Assembly: GCA_016946835.1 (NCBI GenBank)
Contig: JACVTC010000184.1
Location: 124,001 to 188,000, forward strand
DNA from: Neocallimastix lanati (nom. inval.)
Taxonomy: Eukaryota; Neocallimastigomycota; Neocallimastigomycetes; Neocallimastigales; Neocallimastigaceae
Reading direction: 5' to 3'
DNA: 64,000 nucleotides
The notes beneath the pieces are model-generated. The model was not told the origin of the DNA. It worked only from the letters and a program-made list of their open reading frames with translations, and did no database searches. A program made the translations under genes and the position numbers. Numbering within the stretch: the first letter of the stretch is position 1; each line of letters starts with the position of its first letter. Shown here piece after piece: positions 24,561 to 34,315 of this stretch.

Positions 24561-25001
24561 CAAATAAACAAACAAAAAACAAATAATAAATAAAATAAAT
24601 TAATAATTTAAAAGATAAGTTGTTCAGTTTTCTTTTCTTTAAAATAAATAAAAATAAAAAATAAATAAATTAAATAATAATAATAATAATAATAATAATA
24701 GTAAATAAAATTATAATTATGATAAATAAAGTAATAATAATAAATAATAATAATAAAAAGTTTTTAATATTGATCATACGAACGAAAATAAAATTTTAAA
24801 AAATTATAAGATATATTTAAATATATAATTACAATGTTCTATGATCACATATAGATATTAACACTAGGGCTGAAGTGATATAAAAATTGAAATTCACTTC
24901 TACGTAATTGAAATAATATATTATTATTAATAATATAATTGTTAATTACTAATTGCCCTTTGTTAAAACAGATATCGGCAAAAGCTATATCTCGTTATAT
25001 C

Positions 25002-25005
<4 letters not shown>

Positions 25006-25079
<74 letters not shown>
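25006..25079. repeat. Poly(A) tract of 74 nt with one G
   Basis: Continuous A from 25,006 to 25,079 apart from a G at 25,050, then (AT)n. It lies inside element A and could be an inserted retrotranscript tail or simple slippage; no coding sequence precedes it. Confidence 0.9.
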
Positions 25080-25084
<5 letters not shown>

Positions 25085-25673
25085 ATATATATATGTAATA
25101 TAAAAAATTATAAAATATTATTATTATTTATTTAATACATATTTCAAAATATACATATAAAATTTAATATAAAAAATTATAAAATATTATTATTTATTTA
25201 TTTAATAAATAATTCATATGTATAATTTAAATTATTACTTATTTATTTATCTAATGAATAATATAACATATATATAATATAAATAATAAAATGTTATTAT
25301 TTATTTAATAAATATGAAAAATATATAATATATAATATATAATTTAAAATTATTATTATTTTCATTCATTTAATGAATAATATACAATATATATATATTG
25401 TAAAATTAATTATTATTATTATTATTTATTTATTTATTAATACAAAATATATATAATATATAATATAAATTTATAAATTATTGTTCATTTAATTATTTAT
25501 CTAAAATAAAATTTTAATTCAAAATTTAAATTTCAATTTTAAATTGAAATTGCAATTAAATATTTATTTTAATTTTATTTAAATTTTATTTTATTTCTAC
25601 TTAATATTTCTTAATTTATTACTTCTTAAATTGTTCTTCTTTCATTGAACAATTCAAATGAAAAGGAGCAATG

Positions 25674-26093
25674 TAAGAAATACAAATAAATTTATTAATA
25701 ATTTATTTACATTTCTTAGTTATTATAATTTATTTAATTTAATATTTATTTATTCATTTAATAATATAGTCATTTTATTTAATTTTATATTTATTTATAC
25801 ACTTAATAATTATATTTATTTTATTTAATTTATAATTATTTATTCACTTATATTTATATATTAGTTAGAAAACAATATTAAGGTTTTCCCAAGTTAATTG
25901 GTTTTACTTAATATTGATTCGTCTAGAGTTTTTCCGCTAATCTTTTCTCTAGATGTTAAAAAAGTTAAGGTTAGCAAAACTTTTAATAAATTATTTAATT
26001 TTATTTTTTTTGGTTAATTATAATTTTTATTTTAAACTTACTACTTCCTATATAATAATGAATTTATACAAATTCATTAAGTAAAGGGAGCAA
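25674..26093 (+). repeat. Partial LTR of a related family inside the 3' part of element A
   Basis: An AAAAGGAGCAA purine tract (25,663-25,673) leads into TGTAAGAAATACAAATAAAT, the start of another LTR of the same type. Its first about 45 bp are an inverted repeat ending ATTTACATTTCTTA. The stem-loop TCTAGAG...CTCTAGA with the TTTTTCCGCTAATCTTTT loop lies at about 25,921-25,952. After about 420 bp it runs into a second hairpin, AAAGGGAG and the real 3' LTR, so A carries two 3'-end modules in tandem. Confidence 0.55.
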
Positions 26094-26575
26094 TGTAAGA
26101 AACTTAGATAAATTTATTATTTTATTATAAAATTTATCTATCTTTCTTATTTAATACATTAATTTAATACATTAAATTATTGTATTTAGTTTAACCAATA
26201 ATATTTAATTATTAATTTATATATATTTGATTCTCTTGAGTTCTCTTCGAGAAATCAAGAGTTATTATTTTAGAATTTTTATAATAAATAATAATTCAAA
26301 TAAAATAATTAATTAATAAAACAAAACCCTTTTAATAAAACATATTTTATAAATATTTGTGTCTTTTATTCCTTTTGTGTTATTGTTTATTATAAACTTT
26401 CTATAATAAACTCTATCTTATATTTAAGTTAAGTATAATTATTTATTTATATTATTTTATATTTATTTAATTATATTTAATTTTATTTTCTCAAATTAAT
26501 GTTAATTAGTAATAATTAATGTTAATTTGTAGTTAAGAAATTATTTATAATTAATTTTATAAGTAATTTCTTACA
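26094..26575 (+). repeat. 3' LTR of element A
   Basis: Same 482-bp sequence as 23,352-23,833 with no difference that I can see. It is preceded by hairpin AATGAATTT-atac-AAATTCATT and the AAAGGGAGCAA purine tract, and is followed after only two bases by element B's LTR. Confidence 0.85.
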
Positions 26576-26577
26576 TT

Positions 26578-27250
26578 TGATAAATAACCAAATTATAAAT
26601 TAAGAAAAATCAATAAAATGGAATAATAACCCTCTTAATTAGTTATTGATAATTATAAAATAATATTTTAATAAAAATAAATTAAAAGATTTAAAATTAT
26701 TAAATAAATATTATTTTAATTTAAAGAACAATGTATTTTATATTAAACTATTCTTTTATTTTACTTTAACGATTTTAAATTAAATCTCAGTTTAAATTGA
26801 TATTAATATTAATTAAAAAGAAACTTATTAATAATAACAAAATTGTTTATTTTATCTTAAAAGTGTTTACTTAAAATAATTATATAGTTTTATTTTAAAT
26901 AATTTAAACTTAAAAGAAAAATATAAAAACATGTAAATATTTCTTTAAAAATAAAAAATCAGAATTCAAGAATTAAAAATTTAAAATTTAAGTTTTAATA
27001 AATTATTTTCTTTTATTCTCATTTATTTTAAATATTTTTTATTAAGAATATAAATATTCAAAATAATAAAAAGTACAATTTTATATTGATAAATAAAGTT
27101 TTATTATAAAAAAAAACAAATATTCTTTTCTTATTTTAAACTGTAGTGTTTTAATTAACATTTTTGTGTTAATAACTACCCTTTTAATTGACAAATTATT
27201 ATCACTTTTAGAAGTAAATTCTAAATTAAGATAATAATCAACATTTGTCA
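26578..27250 (+). repeat. 5' LTR of element B
   Basis: 673 bp with TG...CA ends. It shares the block AAAAATATAAAAACATGTAAA (first 20 nt AAAAATATAAAAACATGTAA) near its middle with related solo LTRs at 35.1, 50.9 (reverse) and 51.9 kb. Confidence 0.9.
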
Positions 27251-27253
27251 AAC

Positions 27254-27266
27254 TGGTGGAGAATCC
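27254..27266 (+). promoter_or_regulatory. tRNA-Ala-type primer-binding site of element B
   Basis: TGGTGGAGAATCC begins 3 nt after the LTR. Its complement GGATTCTCCACCA is the 3' end of a tRNA with acceptor strand ATTCTCC, discriminator A and CCA. The U at position 70 fits the G3:U70 identity pair of tRNA-Ala, so tRNA-Ala is the inferred primer. The match stops after 13 nt. Confidence 0.6.
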
Positions 27267-27271
27267 TAACT

Positions 27272-27373
27272 AAGCCCGGTGAGGTAAGTAGAATTCTTTA
27301 TTCTATAAAAAAAAAAAAATTAAAACCCAATGAGGTAATTAAAGTTATTCTTATGTAAAACCCAATGAGGTAA
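27272..27373 (+). repeat. Three spaced copies of a leader motif in element B
   Basis: AAGCCCGGTGAGGTAAG (27,272-27,288), AAAACCCAATGAGGTAA (27,322-27,338) and the same again (27,357-27,373) lie in the untranslated leader. Each contains GAGGTAA, close to a 5' splice-site consensus; the first reads GAGGTAAGTA. It may be a packaging or processing signal; the function is unknown. Confidence 0.6.
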
Positions 27374-27566
27374 AATACTTAAGTGAAAATTAATAATAAA
27401 TAAAAGAAAACCATTAAATCATAGTTATAAAATATTTAGCAGAAATTAATTAAAATAGATTAATGTAATAATTAATTTAAAATTATTGATATAATTATTT
27501 TAAAAAAAAATTATAAGTTACACAATTAATAAAAATATAGTAAATTAAATTATAATTAATTATTAT

Positions 27567-27574
<8 letters not shown>

Positions 27575-27632
<58 letters not shown>
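27575..27632. repeat. Poly(A) and (TA)n tract in the element B leader
   Basis: An A-run of about 32 nt followed by about 14 TA units. Another A-run lies at 27,831-27,853, just upstream of gag. Confidence 0.85.
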
Positions 27633-27943
27633 ACCATTATAGAACTAGTAATAATATATAATTTTTAGATATTAAAAATTAATCTTAGTTTATATATAAA
27701 ACAAAGAAAAGATAATATATATTAAATGAAGAAAATAATAAAATAAGTTAAATAATATAAATAAGTTAAATAATATAAATATAAATAAGTAAAATAACAC
27801 AAATAATATAAGTAAATAATATATATATAAAAAAAAAAAAAAAAAAAAAAAAAATAAATATACATATATAGTGATACAATAAAGTAGCATATATAAGTAA
27901 AATAAAATAAAATAAAATAAAAATATATAAAAAAAAAAAAAAA

Positions 27944-28894
27944 ATGGAAAATCAAATAAAATTAATAACGTTCAACAGACTTCCCATTCTCGGAAAAACA
28001 AAAGTTGCATTCGATGAATGGAAGTTTGCATTCGAACATTGGTGTCTTACTTTTAAAGTAAGCGAAGAAAGAGAGAAAATAGATTATTTAATTGCAATAA
28101 CAGATGGTGTTGCAAGGACAATAGTTTATAATTCTCTAAATAAAAAAATACCAGATGAATATGATACTATATTAACAAATTTAGCAAAGTATTATAAGAA
28201 AACTGCGTCAAAGAATTCCAGACTTCTGGAACTTTCATCTATTACTATACGTAAAGATGAAACAATTACAGACTTTGACATACGATTCTCTGAATTGCTA
28301 AACCAAATAAGTAAAACTGTGGTAATCTCAGATGTTATCGTAACATCTTATTATATAAATGCTTTTCGTAATTGGAATAAAATATACGAAAGCTTAATGG
28401 AGGAAGAACCAACAACCTTAGAAGAAGCTCAGAAAATCACTTCGAAGAAAGAAAAGATTATGAACCTTATTAAAGAAAATAAAAATAAACATCCTTCAAA
28501 AGAGAAAACTACTAGCCATAATTCTACAAAAAGGCAATCCGAAAGTTCTTATATTAATTTTTATTCTCCAAATAATAAAAATAAGGAAGGAAATAATAAT
28601 AACGCTAATAGTTCAACGTATGGATATCAAAATAAAAATTTTTATAATAATAAATCCTATAATAGTAACTACAATAATAAGTACAATAATTATTATCAAT
28701 ATAAAGAACAATTAAATAAAAATACTAATAATAATAGAAATAATGCAAAACAAAGCATAAATGATGAAGAAATAAAAGAAATAACACAAAAGCTCTCCGA
28801 CTTAAAAATTAATTTTTGCGTAAATTGTATGAGGATCGGACATAATGAAGTTGACTGCCCAGAATCTGAACAAAATGATGAACGTTTAAAATAA
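27944..28894 (+). CDS. Gag of element B
   Basis: Structural capsid/nucleocapsid precursor, 316 residues, starting at the first ATG after the AT-rich leader. The N-terminal two thirds are a helical capsid-like region (KVAFDEWKFAFEHWCLTF near the start). An Asn/Tyr/Lys-rich linker follows (about 200-265), then one CCHC zinc knuckle CVNCMRIGHNEVDCP (Cys292, Cys295, His300, Cys305) for RNA binding. The last codons CGT TTA AAA TAA contain the slippery heptamer that sends some ribosomes into pol. The length is normal for Ty3/gypsy Gag and no break is seen. Confidence 0.9.
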   Translation: MENQIKLITFNRLPILGKTKVAFDEWKFAFEHWCLTFKVSEEREKIDYLIAITDGVARTIVYNSLNKKIPDEYDTILTNLAKYYKKTASKNSRLLELSSITIRKDETITDFDIRFSELLNQISKTVVISDVIVTSYYINAFRNWNKIYESLMEEEPTTLEEAQKITSKKEKIMNLIKENKNKHPSKEKTTSHNSTKRQSESSYINFYSPNNKNKEGNNNNANSSTYGYQNKNFYNNKSYNSNYNNKYNNYYQYKEQLNKNTNNNRNNAKQSINDEEIKEITQKLSDLKINFCVNCMRIGHNEVDCPESEQNDERLK

Positions 28895-31800
28895 ATAATG
28901 GGAGTACGCAATCTCCCAATATAAATAAAATTGCAAATACAATAAATTCCAATAATAACAATAACATATACACAATTAATGCCGCACAAAAAAAAAAGAT
29001 TACAACTTCAAATCAATTGAATAAAAACAAAATAAAATTATCAAATAAATCAATTATTAAACCTTCAATATTAAACCAACCCAAAATTAAAATAGTAAAA
29101 CAACAAAAAAGAGAAATTAGAGACAAAAGAAGAAGATCCATGGATATAGATGATAATGAAGAAGAATACTCCAACCAGAATGAAAATAACGAAACTAATA
29201 ATAATCAAGAAATAGAAAATAAAAATAATCTTGAGGAAAGTATAAATCTTAATAATAATCATAGTAATGATGGTATTATTAATAATAATGACAGTAATGG
29301 AATTAGTAATAATAATGATAATAATACAAATAATACCAATAATACAAATAATACAAATAATACAAATAATACAAATAATACAAATAATACAAATAATAAA
29401 AATAATAAAAATAATTGTGATAATAAGAATAATGATGATAATAAAAATAATAATAATAATAAAAATAATGAAAATTATAAAAATAAAAATGAAATAAAAA
29501 CAAATAATGTAATTGATTTAGATAAAGATAATGATAATGAAAATAAGCCAACAAAATTTATTACTAAAAGGAATATGACTGAAATAAAATTATTAGATAA
29601 AGAACAAAAGTTTAATATTATTGAAGAAATCAAATCAATCTATCCAAAAATTAATTTAGCACAGCTATTAGCAGCAAGTCCAGCAATAAGAAAAGAATTG
29701 GAACAGGGTCTAAAGCCAAGAGTAGAAAGAATTTTATGTTCAATAGCAAATTTTAATATACCGATTATCATTGGGGAAATAAATAACCAACCTTTTAAAG
29801 TATTATTTGATACTGGTGCAAATATTAATATAATTACCTTAGAAAGTTTTAATAAAACTGAATTAAATAACATAGTAAAAACTGACGAAACAATTACCAT
29901 TGCTCTAGCTGATGGAACATTAATACCAACTCAATATTATACAACTATAAAATTAAAAATAAGTGAAAATTTAACTATTAATGAAAAATTTTATATTATA
30001 AACTATACAAATAATTATTATGATTTAATTATAGGAAGAAGTATACAAAAGAAATATAGATTATTAATTGATCCAGATGATGATTTTATTTACAAGAAGA
30101 CTGATAAAGGTTTAATTAAAGTTAGCGAAATTATTAATAGTAAACAGGACATACCTTTAATTAATTCAATTATTATTTCAAACGAAGAAGAAAATGAATT
30201 TATGAATACTCTTAACGAAATAATTAACGAAGTACCAATTGAAATAAAGGAAGAATTTAAAATTTTAATATTAAATAATCAAAAGTGTATGGCAACTTCT
30301 CTTTCTCAATTAACAACTGCAAATTTGCATCCTCATAATATAATAACAACTACCAATGTACCAATAAAATTAAAACCGTACAAATTATCAAAGGAACATT
30401 CAAATATTCTTAAGGAGGAAATAATATCATTATTAAACAAAAGACTAATAGAACCTTCCCATTCACCATGGGCATTCCCAGTATTACTTGTTCAAAAGAA
30501 AAATGGAAAATGGAGAAGGTGTATTGATTATAGAAAACTGAATAATATTACAATAAAAGATTCTTATGCCTTGCCTCTCATTGACGAATTAGTAACATCA
30601 GTAAAGGGTGCAAAAATATTTTCCGCATTGGATTTATTTTCTGGTTACCACCAAATACCAATGAATAAGAAAGATATCGAGAAAACATCATTCACCACAA
30701 AATTTGGAAATTACAATTTTTTAGTAATGCCTTTTGGACTCACAAATGCGCCAGCGACATTCCAACGAGAAATGAATCGGATATTGCTACCATTAATAGG
30801 TGAATGCTTATTTGTCTATATTGACGATATCGTGGTTTATTCTAAGAATTTAAAAGAGCACATAAAACACTTAAAATTAGTATTCGATATATTCTCAAAA
30901 TATAATTTATCAATAAATTTACAAAAGTGTCAATTTTTTAAAGAAAAAGTCGAAGTTTTAGGACATGTACTAACAGCTGATGGATTAAAAACTGCACCAT
31001 CAAAAGTCCAAAGTATTGCCTTATGGGAAAACCCAAAGAATATTTCTCAATTAAGATCATTTCTTGGTTTGGTAAGTTATTACAGAAAATTTATAAAAAA
31101 CTTTTCTATTAGAGCTAGTCCACTATTCAAACTTTTAAAGAAAAATAATAATTACAATTGGAATAATGATTGTACCTTAGCATTTGAAGACTTAAGAAAT
31201 TGTCTCTTGAAAGATCCAATACTTGCCTTTCCTGATTTCAATAGGCCATTCATTATTAGAACAGATGCTTCTATCAAAGGAATCGGGGGTGTACTCTTGC
31301 AACGGGAGGAAGATAAATTGGAACATCCAATTTATTGTGTTAGCAGATCCTTAAAGCCTGCAGAAGAAAATTACTCTATAACCGATCTGGAAGGCTTAGC
31401 AGTTATTTATAGTTTAAAGAAATTCCGCGAATATATTGTAAGTAATAAACAAATAACAACAGTAATTACTGACCATAAACCACTTTTAGGTTTTTTTGAA
31501 AATAGCATACCAACCAAAAATAGACATTTTAGATGGATAGAAGAATTTAATAAATATAAAATAAAATTAATATACGAAAAAGGAAAGTCTAATATATTCG
31601 CAGATGCTTTATCTAGATTACCATCAAAACAAAATGAAAGTGTTACAAATTGTATTAATGCTATTTTAAGTGATATCAACCCAAGAGATTTAGACTTACC
31701 AGAAGGTATAAGAAAATATTTTAGCAAAAATTATCAAATAATAGATAACACTTTATATTATAAAAAAAACGATTTATATTTAAAAGTCATTTATAGAGAT

Positions 31801-32838
31801 GAAGATAAGAAAGATATTATTGATAGAGCTCATAACGTCGGCCATGAAGGTGCTGAAAAGACTACTTTAAGAATTTTAGAATCATACTACTGGCCTGGAA
31901 TATGGAATGATGTTAGAATGTGGGTTCGATCATGCCACAAGTGTCAACTATTTAGACCCAAATCACTACCACAAAATACAGAAGATCATATTACACCAAT
32001 TGAAAAACCTTTTACCAGAGTAGGACTAGATATTATCGGACCGTTACCAGCCACAAAACAAGGTAATAAATATATAATTACTTTAGTTGATTACTTTACT
32101 AAATGGCCAGAAGCCAAAGCTATACCAGATATTAAATCAGAACAGGTAATTAAATTTTTAACAGAAGTAATAGCAAGACATGGACCACCAGAAATAATCA
32201 TAACAGATAATGGATCCTCATTCATTTCGGATATTACAAAAATGATGATCGATTTATATGGATCATGGGTACATTTTACTGCACCACACCATCCACAATC
32301 AAATGGAATGATAGAAAACAGAAATAGAGAGATTGGAAAAATATTACGATTATTAATAACGGAAGAACAGGAATGGGACGAATGTCTTCCATCAGTCTTA
32401 TGGGCACTTAGAACAACAAAAAGTTCAAAAACTAAATTCAGCAGTTTCGAACTATTATATGGAAGAAGGGATACTTGGCCAATGGAAATCATGTTTCCGG
32501 ATATTCACCAAGAAGAAGGAGAAACAGAAGACGAATTTAATTTTCGAAGATTTTTAAGACATTACAAATGGGTAAAAGAAGCAATAGGATATTCAGAATA
32601 TGCTAATAAATATTGGGAACACAGAATAGGTTTCAATAAAGCCTTAAAGAAACAATACAAAATTGGAGACTATGTGATGATAAGATTAATTAACAGGACA
32701 AAGTTAGACCCTTACTTTTACGGACCATTTAGGGTTGTAAAAGAACCAAAATTCAACACAGTAGTATTAGAAGACCCACAAACTGGAAATTACTTGCAAG
32801 AAACGTACATATTAAAAATGTTTATCCATATACAATAA
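28882..32838 (+). CDS. Pol of element B (protease, RT, RNase H, integrase)
   Basis: Made as a Gag-Pol fusion by -1 frameshifting; the frame is open from 28,882 and there is no in-frame ATG near its start. Residues numbered from 29,017: Asn-rich linker with (NNT)n (about 85-180); aspartic protease FDTGANINIIT (Asp265); RT with CIDYRKLNN, MPFGLTNAPATFQ and active site YIDD (601-604); RNase H with IRTDAS (Asp750) and TDHKPL (Asp819); integrase zinc finger His939, His943, Cys973, Cys976 and catalytic Asp1005, Asp1064, Glu1100. The last residues (ETYILKMFIHIQ) look frameshifted: the next frame reads NVHIKNVYPYTIREEN, homologous to the end of element E's Pol. Otherwise intact. Confidence 0.93.
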   Translation, partial: TFKINNGSTQSPNINKIANTINSNNNNNIYTINAAQKKKITTSNQLNKNKIKLSNKSIIKPSILNQPKIKIVKQQKREIRDKRRRSMDIDDNEEEYSNQNENNETNNNQEIENKNNLEESINLNNNHSNDGIINNNDSNGISNNNDNNTNNTNNTNNTNNTNNTNNTNNTNNKNNKNNCDNKNNDDNKNNNNNKNNENYKNKNEIKTNNVIDLDKDNDNENKPTKFITKRNMTEIKLLDKEQKFNIIEEIKSIYPKINLAQLLAASPAIRKELEQGLKPRVERILCSIANFNIPIIIGEINNQPFKVLFDTGANINIITLESFNKTELNNIVKTDETITIALADGTLIPTQYYTTIKLKISENLTINEKFYIINYTNNYYDLIIGRSIQKKYRLLIDPDDDFIYKKTDKGLIKVSEIINSKQDIPLINSIIISNEEENEFMNTLNEIINEVPIEIKEEFKILILNNQKCMATSLSQLTTANLHPHNIITTTNVPIKLKPYKLSKEHSNILKEEIISLLNKRLIEPSHSPWAFPVLLVQKKNGKWRRCIDYRKLNNITIKDSYALPLIDELVTSVKGAKIFSALDLFSGYHQIPMNKKDIEKTSFTTKFGNYNFLVMPFGLTNAPATFQREMNRILLPLIGECLFVYIDDIVVYSKNLKEHIKHLKLVFDIFSKYNLSINLQKCQFFKEKVEVLGHVLTADGLKTAPSKVQSIALWENPKNISQLRSFLGLVSYYRKFIKNFSIRASPLFKLLKKNNNYNWNNDCTLAFEDLRNCLLKDPILAFPDFNRPFIIRTDASIKGIGGVLLQREEDKLEHPIYCVSRSLKPAEENYSITDLEGLAVIYSLKKFREYIVSNKQITTVITDHKPLLGFFENSIPTKNRHFRWIEEFNKYKIKLIYEKGKSNIFADALSRLPSKQNESVTNCINAILSDINPRDLDLPEGIRKYFSKNYQIIDNTLYYKKNDLYLKVIYRDEDKKDIIDRAHNVGHEGAEKTTLRILESYYWPGIWNDVRMWVRSCHKCQLFRPKSLPQNTEDHITPIEKPFTRVGLDIIGPLPATKQGNKYIITLVDYFTKWPEAKAIPDIKSEQVIKFLTEVIARHGPPEIIITDNGSSFISDITKMMIDLYGSWVHFTAPHHPQSNGMIENRNREIGKILRLLITEEQEWDECLPSVLWALRTTKSSKTKFSSFELLYGRRDTWPMEIMFPDIHQEEGETEDEFNFRRFLRHYKWVKEAIGYSEYANKYWEHRIGFNKALKKQYKIGDYVMIRLINRTKLDPYFYGPFRVVKEPKFNTVVLEDPQTGNYLQETYILKMFIHIQ
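28885..28918 (+). promoter_or_regulatory. -1 ribosomal frameshift site, element B
   Basis: Heptamer T TTA AAA (28,885-28,891) in the gag frame is directly followed by the gag stop TAA. After 7 nt comes the stem TGGGAG (28,899-28,904), loop TACGCAAT, and CTCCCA (28,913-28,918). Pol is open in the -1 frame from 28,882. Loop bases GCAAT (28,908-28,912) can pair with ATTGC at 28,930-28,934, a possible H-type pseudoknot. Confidence 0.8.
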
Positions 32839-32855
32839 GAGAAGAAAATATTACA

Positions 32856-32893
32856 ACTTCAAGAGACGAAGTTCAATCTGATGGTGGAGGAAT
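32856..32893 (+). promoter_or_regulatory. Hairpin plus purine tract before the 3' LTR of element B
   Basis: ACTTC-aagagac-GAAGT (32,856-32,872) is followed by GATGGTGGAGGAAT, the presumed plus-strand primer tract, and directly by the 3' LTR. The same hairpin occurs before the 3' LTRs of D and E. Confidence 0.55.
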
Positions 32894-33566
32894 TGATAAA
32901 TAACCAAATTATAAATTAAGAAAAATCAATAAAATGGAATAATAACCCTCTTAATTAGTTATTGATAATTATAAAATAATATTTTAATAAAAATAAATTA
33001 AAAGATTTAAAATTATTAAATAAATATTATTTTAATTTAAAGAACAATGTATTTTATATTAAACTATTCTTTTATTTTACTTTAACGATTTTAAATTAAA
33101 TCTCAGTTTAAATTGATATTAATATTAATTAAAAAGAAACTTATTAATAATAACAAAATTGTTTATTTTATCTTAAAAGTGTTTACTTAAAATAATTATA
33201 TAGTTTTATTTTAAATAATTTAAACTTAAAAGAAAAATATAAAAACATGTAAATATTTCTTTAAAAATAAAAAATCAGAATTCAAGAATTAAAAATTTAA
33301 AATTTAAGTTTTAATAAATTATTTTCTTTTATTCTCATTTATTTTAAATATTTTTTATTAAGAATATAAATATTCAAAATAATAAAAAGTACAATTTTAT
33401 ATTGATAAATAAAGTTTTATTATAAAAAAAAACAAATATTCTTTTCTTATTTTAAACTGTAGTGTTTTAATTAACATTTTTGTGTTAATAACTACCCTTT
33501 TAATTGACAAATTATTATCACTTTTAGAAGTAAATTCTAAATTAAGATAATAATCAACATTTGTCA
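32894..33566 (+). repeat. 3' LTR of element B
   Basis: 673 bp, the same as the 5' LTR as far as I can read. Followed by TTTTTT. Confidence 0.9.
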
Positions 33567-34205
33567 TTTTTTAATAAAGAATGAAGTAATAAATTGATTC
33601 TTATTAAAAACCTTTTAATATAGTCAAGGTGATTTTTAAAATATTAATAAATTTATGTATTCTTTACATTAATAATTTTACTATATTATTTGATCTGAAA
33701 ATTTAAGTTTATACATAAAATTTAATTTAAATTTATGTTCATTCCTTATAAAAGTAAATTAAATTTATGAGAGTTTAGCAATAACATAGTACTAATTACT
33801 TTTAGTATTATTTTTCTAAATAAGGAATAATTCCTGTATATAAACAACTTAAATAACTTTATCAATATTTCTGTCTTTCGAATTAAGAAATAATTGAAAT
33901 GAAAGAAATAAATAAAATAAAATTTTCTGTATTTAAAATTGTAAAAGATTTTTCATATATTAATAAATGTATTTTATTTTCTATTATGTCATTCAAATTA
34001 ATATATAAGATTACATATTAAATTAGTATCAAAATTAAGTTAAAGTATTCAATTTTATTGTAATACTGCTTCTCTTTTTTTTTGTTTAATTCTTATCTAT
34101 AATGCATCTTTTATATTATAGATTTATTTTGGTTAATTTGAATATTAGGAAATAATAAAATTTCTATTTATTACAATAAGGAAATAATCAATAAGATTTA
34201 AAAAT
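33567..34205. other. AT-rich spacer between element B and a possible exon
   Basis: No LTR pair or gene was recognised. It may be original host DNA on the right side of the element B insertion, and hence originally adjacent to the tRNA-Ser gene. Confidence 0.35.
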
Positions 34206-34310
34206 CTATTGTTTTTCCATCTCTTCAACTACTTCCAGAGGCTTTGCTACTTTTATATCTTCAAAAAGATATAAATTGACTACCTTGGAACCCCTTTTTA
34301 GGGGAGAGAA
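34206..34310 (-). CDS. Possible last exon of an unidentified host gene
   Basis: On the minus strand a clean frame reads GSKVVNLYLFEDIKVAKPL then EVVEEMEKQ and a TAG stop at 34,206-34,208. Composition is protein-like (V, E, K, P) and unlike the AT background. It follows a very pyrimidine-rich stretch ending in CTAAAAAG, which would serve as an intron 3' end. A candidate first exon (MVRGIQKK..., ATG at 34,609-34,611) lies beyond the (AAATA)n tract. An LTR begins 8 bp upstream of that ATG. Family not recognised. Confidence 0.3.
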   Translation of the reverse strand, partial: FSPLKRGSKVVNLYLFEDIKVAKPLEVVEEMEKQ

Positions 34311-34315
34311 AAAAA

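Larger units (their letters stand above)
23352..26575 (+). mobile_element. Element A: non-coding LTR retroelement with identical LTRs
   Basis: Two 482-bp LTRs (23,352-23,833 and 26,094-26,575), identical by eye, begin TGTAAGAAAC and end TTTCTTACA. They bound a 2,260-bp interior with no retroviral frame. A purine tract (AAAGGGAG, 26,083-26,090) precedes the 3' LTR. The flanking repeat is TTTG on both sides (23,348-23,351 and 26,576-26,579). The right TTTG includes the first two bases (TG) of element B's LTR, so A inserted into the very edge of B. The interior is mostly low-complexity DNA. It must rely on proteins from another element; identical LTRs imply a recent move. Confidence 0.8.
26578..33566 (+). 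mobile_element. Element B: full-length Ty3/gypsy retrotransposon
   Basis: 673-bp LTRs (26,578-27,250 and 32,894-33,566), apparently identical, begin TGATAAATAACC and end AACATTTGTCA. Between them lie a tRNA-Ala-type primer site, gag, a -1 frameshift cassette, pol in the order PR-RT-RNase H-IN (the Ty3/gypsy order) and a purine tract (GGTGGAGGAAT). If element A is removed, the left flank is TTTT next to the tRNA-Ser gene and the right flank is also TTTT, a 4-bp target duplication of low information. Only the extreme pol C-terminus looks damaged, so it may be young and near-functional. Confidence 0.9.

Noticed and set aside
24273-24582. Phe/Leu/Cys-rich minus-strand ORFs
   Set aside because: They are translations of the AAAAC/AAAAT low-complexity tract.
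27690-27955. Minus-strand Tyr/Phe/Ile ORFs upstream of gag
   Set aside because: Low-complexity leader of element B, opposite to the coding strand, with no protein-like composition.
29320-29410. CRISPR-like short repeat array (AATACAAAT units)
   Set aside because: A 9-bp codon repeat encoding NNT inside pol; no spacers.
29267-29554. Ile- or Tyr-repeat ORFs over 29.3-29.5 kb
   Set aside because: Shadows of the (AAT)n Asn-repeat coding part of element B pol.
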